Assembly (NCBI GenBank): GCA_903858595.1
Contig: CAIOJL010000038.1
Location: 1 to 41,087, forward strand
DNA length: 41,087 nucleotides
From: an uncultured Spartobacteria bacterium
GTDB lineage: Bacteria; Verrucomicrobiota; Verrucomicrobiia; Chthoniobacterales; UBA6821
Reading direction: 5' to 3'
Numbering within the stretch: position 1 is the stretch's first letter; each line of letters opens with the position of its first letter. Position numbers and translations under genes: made by a program. The notes beneath the pieces are model-generated. The model was not told where the DNA came from. It saw only the letters and a list, made by a program, of their open reading frames with translations, and searched no databases. Below are positions 30,140 through 37,994 of the stretch, one piece after another.

Positions 30140-32962
30140 TTATTTACCGCTTACTTTTTCACCGAAAGCTTGGGCAATGAGTTCGGCTTGCTGATGCTTG
30201 TGGGCAGCAGTTGTGCCAACAGCCGTGCTGGCACTCGCCTCGCGGCCCGCATAGCTGATGGCGCGTCCGAAGAACTTCATCAGGATCGGGAGTAAATGAT
30301 GCCAAGAGCCCATGTTCGCGGGCTCTTCCTGACACCAGACGATCTCGGGTTTTGCACCCGCACCAAGATAGGTCGCGGTGATCTTGCGGAGCTCCTCTTC
30401 GTTGAGCGGATAGATCTGCTCAAACCGGACGAGAACACTACGGTCGCTCCAACCATTCTTTTCCCTATACGCCAGAAGGTCGTAGTAGACCTTACCAGAG
30501 CAGAGGATGAGACGCTCGACCTTGGCTGGATCTGCGGGCTTGGGTCCCTCAAGGATCTCATGGAACGAGCCCTTAGTGAAATCCTCTGTCGTGGAGACGG
30601 CCACTTCGGCACGCAGGAGGCTCTTCGGCGTCATGATGATCAGCGGCTTGCGAAAATCGCGGAGCATCTGGCGGCGCAGTGCATGAAAGTACTGTGCTGG
30701 CGTGGTGAGGTTGCAGACCTCCATGTTCTGCTCGGCGCAGAGCTGAAGGAAGCGCTCAAGGCGTGCGCTGGAATGCTCGGGACCCTGACCCTCGTAGCCA
30801 TGGGGCAAAAGCATGACCAGTGAGCTGGGCCGCAGCCACTTGGTCTCAGCAGAGGCGATGAACTGGTCGATGATGATCTGTGCACCGTTGGCGAAATCGC
30901 CGAACTGAGCCTCCCACATGCAGAGCATCTTCGGATAATCCATGGAGTAGCCATAGTCGAAGCCTAGCACGGCCGCCTCGGATAGAGGGCTGTTGTAGAC
31001 GCAGAAACGGGCCTGGTCGGCAGCGAGATGCTGCAGCGGGATGTAACGCTCGCGATTCACCTCGTCATAGAAGACGGAGTGACGATGGCTGAAGGTGCCG
31101 CGGCGGCTGTCCTGACCGGAGAGGCGGATCGGTATTCCCTGAAGCATGAGCGAACCGAAAGCCAGGGCCTCGCCATATCCCCAGTCATAGCCGGTGCCTT
31201 TCTCAAAGACCTCGCGGCGACGCTCAAGGATGGTCTTGCGGACTTTCGGAAGGATGCGAAAGTCGGCAGGCACTGTCGTGAGACCGTCGACGATCGTCCG
31301 AAGGGTCTTCTCACTGATGGCTGTCTTGACCGGCTGAAAGGAGTAGTCGGGCTGGAAGACAGCGGTGGAACCGACAAAGGCCTTCTGGTTGGCCTTCACA
31401 TCGGTGACGATCCCCTTCTTCATCTCGGCAAGGGCTGTCTCCAGATGACCTTGGGACTTCTTCCAACTGGCGTCGAAATCCTCCTGGGTGAGCGTGCCAA
31501 GCTGCTTTGCGCGCTCCAGGAAAACCTCGCTTGGGCGCTTGTGGGCACGGATGACCTTATAGAGATCAGGCTGGGTGAAGAGCGGCTCGTCCCCTTCATT
31601 GTGGCCATAGCGGCGGTAGCAGACGATATCGATAACGATGTCCCGGCCGAACTCCTGGCGGTAGGCGATCGCGATGCGGGCCGCCTCGGCAACGGCGATC
31701 GGGTCGTCGCCGTTGACATGGAAAACGGGCGCCTCGACAGTCTTCGCAATCTCGGTGCAGTAGAGCGAAGAACGCGAATCCTTCGGAAGCGTAGTGAAGC
31801 CGATCTGATTGTTCACGATCAGGTGTATCGCGCCTCCCACTTTGTAACCTTCCAGTTGGGAGAGGTTGAAGCACTCTGCGACGATGCCCTGGCCTGGGAA
31901 GGCAGCATCGCCGTGAATCAGGATCGGGACGACTTTCCGACGGTCGATCGTGTCATCGAGAATGCGCTGACGTGCGCGTGCCTTGCCAAGGACGACGGGA
32001 TTCACCGCCTCCAGATGACTGGGGTTGGCGGCGAGATAGACCTCAACCTCCTGGCCCTGCTCGTTGCGGCGAGTCGTCTGGTAACCGAGGTGGTACTTCA
32101 CGTCGCCGCTGGCCTCGCCGAGATCGGGATCGTACTTATCGCTGAATTCGTTGAAGAGGATCTCGAAGGGTTTCTTGAGGAAATTCGTCAGGATATTCAG
32201 GCGGCCGCGGTGGGCCATGCCAAGAACGATCTCCTTCACACCGGCCCCTGGGGACCGGAAGAGGATCTCTGAGAGGGCCACCATCATCGACTCGCCACCC
32301 TCGAGCGAGAAGCGCTTGCTCCCGACATAGGTGGTGTGGATGAAGTGCTCGAAGCTCTCCGCCTTGTGGAGTGTGCGTAGGATCCTGTAGTGGGGGGTTT
32401 CCGTGTCGGCCTTCCCTGCACGAGCCTCGACCCGCTCGCGGATCCAGTGGCGGATACGGGGATTCTGAATGTGCATGTACTCCACACCGAGGGTGTCACA
32501 GTAGATAGTCTTCATCTCCTCGATGATGTCGCGTAACTTCATCGGAACTCCGTCGCGGAAGGAACGGGAGCAGACCGTGATATCCAGATCAGCCTCAGTG
32601 AGTCCGAATTCCTTCAGCTCCAGCAGTGGCTGGTAAGGAACCTCATCCACGAGAGGGTTGAGACGCGAGGCCGTGTGACCAAGCGTCCGGTAGGTGTAAA
32701 TCAGCGCCTCGACACGGCTCTGAAGGGAGGTTTCACGAGCAACTACCTCTGTCGTTGTTGTTGTGGAAGACTGCGTGGAAGAGGTGGAAACGACTGCGCC
32801 GATTGGCTTAGCAGGTGTTTTCTGATAGCGCGCGTAGCCAAGTTCAAACCCCTCGAAGAAGGAGGCCCAGTCAGGCGATACGGAGACTGCGTCCCTCTGC
32901 CATTTTTCGTAATTTTCATCGATGGCCGCCTCGTTCCAGCGGGCCGTGAAGGATGTGCTCAT
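30140..32962 (-). CDS. sucA: 2-oxoglutarate dehydrogenase E1 component
   Basis: A 940-residue thiamine-diphosphate enzyme. The N-terminal E2-binding segment reads [20 protein letters not shown]. Further family marks are [33 protein letters not shown], and a C-terminal transketolase half with [12 protein letters not shown] and [20 protein letters not shown]. It decarboxylates 2-oxoglutarate in the TCA cycle and passes succinyl to E2. A Ser/Thr-rich stretch (59-71) sits in the linker after the N-terminal segment. The gene leads sucB by 34 bp; lpd is not in the window. Confidence 0.97.
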   Translation of the reverse strand: MSTSFTARWNEAAIDENYEKWQRDAVSVSPDWASFFEGFELGYARYQKTPAKPIGAVVSTSSTQSSTTTTTEVVARETSLQSRVEALIYTYRTLGHTASRLNPLVDEVPYQPLLELKEFGLTEADLDITVCSRSFRDGVPMKLRDIIEEMKTIYCDTLGVEYMHIQNPRIRHWIRERVEARAGKADTETPHYRILRTLHKAESFEHFIHTTYVGSKRFSLEGGESMMVALSEILFRSPGAGVKEIVLGMAHRGRLNILTNFLKKPFEILFNEFSDKYDPDLGEASGDVKYHLGYQTTRRNEQGQEVEVYLAANPSHLEAVNPVVLGKARARQRILDDTIDRRKVVPILIHGDAAFPGQGIVAECFNLSQLEGYKVGGAIHLIVNNQIGFTTLPKDSRSSLYCTEIAKTVEAPVFHVNGDDPIAVAEAARIAIAYRQEFGRDIVIDIVCYRRYGHNEGDEPLFTQPDLYKVIRAHKRPSEVFLERAKQLGTLTQEDFDASWKKSQGHLETALAEMKKGIVTDVKANQKAFVGSTAVFQPDYSFQPVKTAISEKTLRTIVDGLTTVPADFRILPKVRKTILERRREVFEKGTGYDWGYGEALAFGSLMLQGIPIRLSGQDSRRGTFSHRHSVFYDEVNRERYIPLQHLAADQARFCVYNSPLSEAAVLGFDYGYSMDYPKMLCMWEAQFGDFANGAQIIIDQFIASAETKWLRPSSLVMLLPHGYEGQGPEHSSARLERFLQLCAEQNMEVCNLTTPAQYFHALRRQMLRDFRKPLIIMTPKSLLRAEVAVSTTEDFTKGSFHEILEGPKPADPAKVERLILCSGKVYYDLLAYREKNGWSDRSVLVRFEQIYPLNEEELRKITATYLGAGAKPEIVWCQEEPANMGSWHHLLPILMKFFGRAISYAGREASASTAVGTTAAHKHQQAELIAQAFGEKVSGK

Positions 32963-33137
32963 GAAGATGTGAAAAGTCGTGTCATCCGTGGCTGAAGCTG
33001 GATTTTCCCAGCAAGGACACAGAAATCCTATTCTTTAACAGATAAGTGGAGAGGAGCAAGCTGGCAATGTCGGCGGCCCGAGCATTCTTGCACCGCCGGC
33101 TCGTAGTAGTTAGATTTCTAATCTTCCTAGCCTCCGC

Positions 33138-34169
33138 ATGATCTCTGTCCAAGGACTCACTAAAAACTACGGCGCGACCGATGCCGTCCGGGATCTCTCT
33201 TTCTCGGTAGATCGAGGCGAGGTGGTCGGCTTCCTGGGGCCTAACGGCGCAGGCAAGAGCACGACGATGAAAATCCTGAGCGGATATCTCCCAGCAGATG
33301 CGGGCGAGGTGAGGATCGCGGGGTTCGACATCCTGAGCCAGTCGCTCAAGGCACGCTCCCGGATCGGCTACCTTCCAGAAAACGTCCCTCTCTATCCCGA
33401 GATGCGCGTCGGAGAATACCTCCGCTACCGAGCCGCCCTGAAAGGAGTCCGCTCCCGCCGCATCACCGAAAAGGTTGAGGATGCCCTGGAGCTCTGCAGC
33501 ATCAGTCATGTTCGCAATCAGCTCATCGGCACTCTCTCCAAGGGATACCGCCAGCGCGTCGGACTTGCTGATGCGCTGGTGAATGAACCCGACATTCTGA
33601 TCCTCGACGAACCGACCATAGGCCTCGACCCGGGGCAGATCCGTGAAGTCAGGGAACTCATCAAGGGATTGGCTAAGCGGCATACAATCCTGCTTTCCAG
33701 CCATATCCTGAGCGAGGTGGAGATGACCTGTTCCCGCGTCCTGATCATTAACAAGGGGCAGATCGTCGCGACCGGCACGCCCGCAGAATTACGGGAACGC
33801 TCCGGCATTACTCTCTCGGGCTCGGTGAGAATGGAAATCCAGACCGCCGATCGGGCCAACTCGGAGGCCGTGCTCGCGATCCTGCAATCCCTGGAAGAAG
33901 TCGCCTCGGCATCCCTTGCAGAAGGCATCCCATCCTCCACCACCTCTACCTCTAGTTGGACCCGTTACGAGATTATCCCATCTTTATCTTCATCCTCCTC
34001 TGGGGACCCGCGCCCCGCACTCTTCGAGGAGGCTGTGCGTAGAGGCTGGAAGCTCAGGGAACTATCGGCGCACGAATCATCCCTCGAAGAGATCTTTACT
34101 TCGTTCGTCGACCGAATCCCCGGCACGCCTAAGGGAAAAACGCCAACCAAGGAGCTAACCAAGCTATGA
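33138..34169 (+). CDS. ABC transporter ATP-binding protein, GldA-like
   Basis: A 343-residue ABC ATPase. Walker A GPNGAGKST (34-42), signature LSKGYRQR (133-140) and Walker B ILILDEP (153-159) are intact. A ~130-residue C-terminal extension is typical of GldA-like proteins of ABC-2 systems, and here includes a Ser/Thr-rich stretch (266-289). The next gene starts at its stop (ATGA), coding the permease. Such ABC-2 systems export polymers, lipids or proteins, or serve gliding in Bacteroidota; the cargo here is unknown. The ATG has no Shine-Dalgarno site. Weak promoter-like boxes TTGCAC (33088) and TAGATT (33111) precede it closely. Confidence 0.85.
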   Translation: MISVQGLTKNYGATDAVRDLSFSVDRGEVVGFLGPNGAGKSTTMKILSGYLPADAGEVRIAGFDILSQSLKARSRIGYLPENVPLYPEMRVGEYLRYRAALKGVRSRRITEKVEDALELCSISHVRNQLIGTLSKGYRQRVGLADALVNEPDILILDEPTIGLDPGQIREVRELIKGLAKRHTILLSSHILSEVEMTCSRVLIINKGQIVATGTPAELRERSGITLSGSVRMEIQTADRANSEAVLAILQSLEEVASASLAEGIPSSTTSTSSWTRYEIIPSLSSSSSGDPRPALFEEAVRRGWKLRELSAHESSLEEIFTSFVDRIPGTPKGKTPTKELTKL

Positions 34170-34921
34170 GAATTTTTTGGATCCTCTGGAAACGGGAGGT
34201 GGCCTCGGCCTTCCAGACACCCATGGCCTGGGTGATCCTCTTTTTCCTGCTATTGGTCACGGGCTTCAATTTCTATGCCGGTGTCTCCGTCCTGAATCAT
34301 GGACCAACGGAAGTGACCGTGGTGGAGTCCTTCTTCAATACGGTCTTTTTCTGGTTCTCCTTCCTGCTGCTTTTTCCGCTACTCACGATGCGCCTCTACT
34401 CGGAGGAATACCGCAGCGGCACCATCGAACCTCTCATGACGGCTCCAGTGCGTGACACTCAGGTGGTGCTCGCCAAGTTCTTGGGAGTCCTCTTTCTCTA
34501 CGCGTTCCTCTGGATGCCGACGGGTCTCTACTTTCTGATCTTCTGGTGGCAGACCCATCTCACGTCGGCTGGTGCCATTGGAGCCTTTGTCGGTTCCTAT
34601 CTGTTGCTTCTCCTCATGGGGATGTTCTATCTCTCACTCGGCTGCTTCTGTTCCTCGCTCACGCGCCACCAGATCACCGCAGCGGTGATCACCTTCGCCG
34701 TGATTGCGCTCTTTTTTCTGACAGGACTCCTCTCCTTCCTGGCGGGCCATGTCGATCCGATGATGCAAGGGATCACGATCACCTTCTCCCCGATCGATCA
34801 GATGACCCAGTTCTCCCGCGGGATCTTCGACACAAGGCCGGTGGTCTGGTACCTCGTGATGACAGGGCTCTTTCTCTTCCTGACACTCCAGAGCTTCCAA
34901 GCCCGCCGCTGGCGCTCCTGA
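34166..34921 (+). CDS. ABC-2 type permease, GldF-like
   Basis: A 251-residue membrane protein with six hydrophobic segments. The order of an early MAWVILFFLLLVTGFNFYAG helix, then LTMRLYSEEYRSGTIEPLMTAPV, is the diagnostic cytoplasmic loop of ABC-2 permeases of the GldF type. It would form the membrane channel with the GldA-like ATPase upstream (4-bp overlap) and the GldG-like protein downstream. The start ATG 34166 is fixed by the overlap. Confidence 0.86.
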   Translation: MRIFWILWKREVASAFQTPMAWVILFFLLLVTGFNFYAGVSVLNHGPTEVTVVESFFNTVFFWFSFLLLFPLLTMRLYSEEYRSGTIEPLMTAPVRDTQVVLAKFLGVLFLYAFLWMPTGLYFLIFWWQTHLTSAGAIGAFVGSYLLLLLMGMFYLSLGCFCSSLTRHQITAAVITFAVIALFFLTGLLSFLAGHVDPMMQGITITFSPIDQMTQFSRGIFDTRPVVWYLVMTGLFLFLTLQSFQARRWRS

Positions 34922-34948
34922 TCCCCTATTCTTTTCGCCCCTCGCATC

Positions 34949-36523
34949 ATGGCATCCCAAGACAGAAAGCCCTCCCACCTGCGCAGTGTCCGCCTCCGTG
35001 TCATGCTGCAGATCGCCGCGGCACTGATCGTGGCGGGCAGCATCGTCGGATGGTCTCTCAACCACTACCGCCGCTACGATTTCAGTCGATCCCACAAGTA
35101 CGAGCTCTCCAGTCAGTCCAAGGAGATAATGTGGTTCCTGAAAGCACCGGTGCGGGTCATTATCTATTTCTCACCTAGCTCCGCCTCCCCCGGCGCCGAA
35201 CTCTATGGCGACATCACGGCGCTCCTGCGGGAGTTCCAGTTCTACGCGCACTGCTATCGTGACCTCACCGTCGAGCGTATCGATCCGCTGAGAAACCCCG
35301 CACGCGCTCACGAACTACAAGCCCGCTACAAGTTCTCCGGCGGAGAGAATGTTATCATCGTGGAATATAATGGGCGCTCGACCATCATTCCCGCGCCGGA
35401 GATGGGGGAATACGACACAGCCCCGACCCAGTACGGAGACCGCCCCCGATTAGTGGCCTTTCGTGGAGAGCAGATTCTCACCTCTGCGCTGATTGCCCTG
35501 ATCGAACCCTCATCAAACAAGAAAGCCTACTTCCTCCAGGGTCACGGCGAGGGCCTCCCCGGCGTTCCTCCCCTCCAATTGGTGGGACAGAACCTGAAGC
35601 GGCAGAACATCATGGTTGCCCCGCTGAACCTTGCGGAGAAAGCCTCCGTGCCCAAGGATGCGGCGCTGGTAGTCATTGACGGGGCTCATTTCGATCCCTC
35701 ACCGGACGAGATGGCGGCACTGAAATCGTATTGGAAGGCGGAGGGGCACCTCATGATCCTGCTGGATCCGACCGGGGAAACGCCTGAATTGGATGCCTTC
35801 CTTGCCGAATCGGGCAACATCATCGCGCGCAACGACCGCGTCCTGCGCCTAGTCAATCTTGGCGGAGCGATGGGCATTCTGCGGGATGTGACCGGCGAGT
35901 TCTTTGCAGGCTCCGAGATCACCTCTCACCTTGTGGGGATGAACATCCTTATGACTGGAAACACCCGTTCCCTCGCGATCAACGACCAGCGGGACAAGCT
36001 GCTCCCCAAGGCGATTCAATCAACCAACACAGAGTCAACCACCACAACCGTAGCATCGAACACCCCGGTGACATCGGCCGTCCAAGGCAGTACTCGACCA
36101 CTCATCCGGGCCATCCATGGATTCCAAGGCTGCTCCAATTACGCGAACGCCGATAACAAAGGGATCAACTTCGACCCTGCCCGGGACGCCTTTTTCCCAG
36201 TCGTCATTGCTGCCATGACCGATCTCGGTGGCGTGCATGACGACCGATTGGCCCTGGGGGCGTCGCGTATGGTCGTCGTCGGCAACAGTGAGTTCCTCAA
36301 GGACAAGTACCTTGCCGAAACGGGCCTCGATTTCTTTTCCAGCGCGATGAATACCCTCATCGACCGCACCCGACTCGCCGGCACCACGCCCAAGACCAAG
36401 GAGTTCTTCACGCTGAATCTCGATGAACAACAGATCCGCTTTCTGGCTCTCTGGACCATGCTGGCAATCCCCATGGCCGCGGCACTTCTTGGCATCATCG
36501 TCCTCTGGAGGAGGCACTCGTGA
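34949..36523 (+). CDS. GldG-like ABC transport auxiliary membrane protein
   Basis: A 524-residue protein with an N-terminal membrane helix (~18-37) and another at the C-terminus (LWTMLAIPMAAALLGIIVLW), enclosing a large soluble domain. The domain begins YDFSRSHKYELSSQSKEIMWFLKAPVRVIIYF, typical of GldG/DUF7088-type proteins, and includes KKAYFLQGHGEG. A Thr/Ser-rich linker lies at ~357-385. These proteins accompany GldA/GldF and probably hold a periplasmic part of the complex. The next gene overlaps its stop (GTGA). Confidence 0.8.
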   Translation: MASQDRKPSHLRSVRLRVMLQIAAALIVAGSIVGWSLNHYRRYDFSRSHKYELSSQSKEIMWFLKAPVRVIIYFSPSSASPGAELYGDITALLREFQFYAHCYRDLTVERIDPLRNPARAHELQARYKFSGGENVIIVEYNGRSTIIPAPEMGEYDTAPTQYGDRPRLVAFRGEQILTSALIALIEPSSNKKAYFLQGHGEGLPGVPPLQLVGQNLKRQNIMVAPLNLAEKASVPKDAALVVIDGAHFDPSPDEMAALKSYWKAEGHLMILLDPTGETPELDAFLAESGNIIARNDRVLRLVNLGGAMGILRDVTGEFFAGSEITSHLVGMNILMTGNTRSLAINDQRDKLLPKAIQSTNTESTTTTVASNTPVTSAVQGSTRPLIRAIHGFQGCSNYANADNKGINFDPARDAFFPVVIAAMTDLGGVHDDRLALGASRMVVVGNSEFLKDKYLAETGLDFFSSAMNTLIDRTRLAGTTPKTKEFFTLNLDEQQIRFLALWTMLAIPMAAALLGIIVLWRRHS

Positions 36524-37926
36524 GCTGGAAAGGAACGCTGGCCCTTCTGTTCCTGGCGGCTTCAGCCCTGATCATTCTGTTTTTTTCCGGGCGATCGCAC
36601 ACCCGTTCTGCCACGGAGCCGCTGCTGAACCTCCGTCCAGTAGATGTCACGAAGATCACTATCCGGGAGGGTGGAGGGGAGATCGTGCTGAATAAGCAAA
36701 ACGGAACTTGGATGGTCGGATTAGGGTCTCTCTCCAGTGCCGGTTCTGACCGGGCCAATGCACGCTTGATCCGTTCACTGCTTGAGGTGGCGGCTGGGAT
36801 TACTCCTCTCGACATCCTAAAACCCTCTGATCTGAAGGGAAATGTGACCATGAAATCACTCGATCTCAAGATGCCGAAGCGCGCGCTGACATTTTTCGAC
36901 GGAATGGATGGAACAAGCAGAACACTTGCACTCGGTATTGAGGGTGCCTCAAAAGATCAGATCTACGCCCGATTGAATGGAGGCAAAACGGTTTATCTGA
37001 TTCCTTCGGATGTTGTGGAAACGGCCTTCCGACCTGTGGAGGAATTCCGGGATCCTCGCCTGACCTCCCTTGATCCCGACCTCCTGGAGTCAATCAACTA
37101 CACCAAGGGATCGGCTTTTCAGCGCATCTCCCTACAAAAAGGGGATTCTGGTTGGAATCTCACGAGCCCCATGACCTCTCGGGGTAACGGCAATGCCGTG
37201 GTCGACTGGGCGACAAGTCTCGTATCGTCCAAGGTCGATCATTGGATACCCGCAGGAACAGATCCCGTTAACTCTGGGATGGACTCGTCGGCTATTGTCA
37301 TCTCGGCACATGAATCAGGAAGCAAATCGCCGGTGACGATCACTATCGGATCAGCCGTTGCAGGATCCCCGGAGAGTCATTATGTGAGCTGCAGCGACAG
37401 ACCAGGAATCTGCATTGTTCCCGGATTGGCAAGGTTTCTTGAAGTCACTCCCTCGACGCTCCGGTCAAGACAGCCAAAGCCGTTGCGCCTGGATGCCGTG
37501 GATAAAATTGAGATCAGGATTCATCCCCAGGAACAAACAAACAACCAGGAAACGATGGTCATTCTTTCGCGTAAAAAGGGAAGCGATGATTGGGAAATTA
37601 CCGGTAGTGGCACAGGAACTCTTGCGGCGGTAGAAGTCAGCACTTGGTTTGAAAAGCTGCAATCACTGACCGCCAGCACCTTCGAACCGTCAACACCCGA
37701 GAAGTTGGAAAGCGCCGGATTGACACATCCCACCGTTATCCGCTTCATCGCCCATCTTTCGGAAAATACCGCCGAGGAAGCAGCCGGCGACCTGATCCTG
37801 GCGGAGTATGCCTTTGGGACGCCCCGGAATGGTGTCGTTTCATTCCGCGAGGGAACCTCCTCGGATCTCATGATCGTCCCGGAAAGTGCCCTGGAGTTGA
37901 CGAAGGGCCCAATGCAAAATCCGTAA
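36520..37926 (+). CDS. DUF4340-domain membrane-anchored protein
   Basis: A 468-residue protein starting at GTG 36520, overlapping the previous stop, with GGAGGAGG just upstream. An N-terminal membrane helix (LALLFLAASALIILFFSG) is followed by a long soluble region with repeated beta-rich DUF4340-like segments (NLRPVDVTKITIREGGGEIVL; GTWMVG; IYARLNGGKTVYLI). DUF4340 proteins regularly follow GldA/F/G-type ABC genes in Verrucomicrobiota and Planctomycetota. Its task is probably to shape or sense the periplasmic side of this transporter. Confidence 0.75.
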   Translation: MSWKGTLALLFLAASALIILFFSGRSHTRSATEPLLNLRPVDVTKITIREGGGEIVLNKQNGTWMVGLGSLSSAGSDRANARLIRSLLEVAAGITPLDILKPSDLKGNVTMKSLDLKMPKRALTFFDGMDGTSRTLALGIEGASKDQIYARLNGGKTVYLIPSDVVETAFRPVEEFRDPRLTSLDPDLLESINYTKGSAFQRISLQKGDSGWNLTSPMTSRGNGNAVVDWATSLVSSKVDHWIPAGTDPVNSGMDSSAIVISAHESGSKSPVTITIGSAVAGSPESHYVSCSDRPGICIVPGLARFLEVTPSTLRSRQPKPLRLDAVDKIEIRIHPQEQTNNQETMVILSRKKGSDDWEITGSGTGTLAAVEVSTWFEKLQSLTASTFEPSTPEKLESAGLTHPTVIRFIAHLSENTAEEAAGDLILAEYAFGTPRNGVVSFREGTSSDLMIVPESALELTKGPMQNP

Positions 37927-37959
37927 GCCAGGGCCCCTTCCCTCACGCCTTTTTTCTTC

Positions 37960-37987
37960 AGCCTTTAGCCTTTAGCCTTTAGCCTTT
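37960..37987 (+). repeat. Four tandem AGCCTTT heptamers before alaS
   Basis: AGCCTTT is repeated four times exactly and ends seven bases before the alaS ATG (37995). It occupies the place where a Shine-Dalgarno site would be, yet contains none. The same heptamer family is found inside the sucB linker at 29830-29857. Confidence 0.75.
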
Positions 37988-37994
37988 CGACTCC

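Noticed and set aside
31028-32272. Long antisense frame over sucA
   Set aside because: It is a mirror of strong codon bias in sucA; no domain is recognisable.
32982-33704. Minus-strand frame covering the start of the GldA-like gene
   Set aside because: It is opposite the intact Walker A region and has no supporting features.
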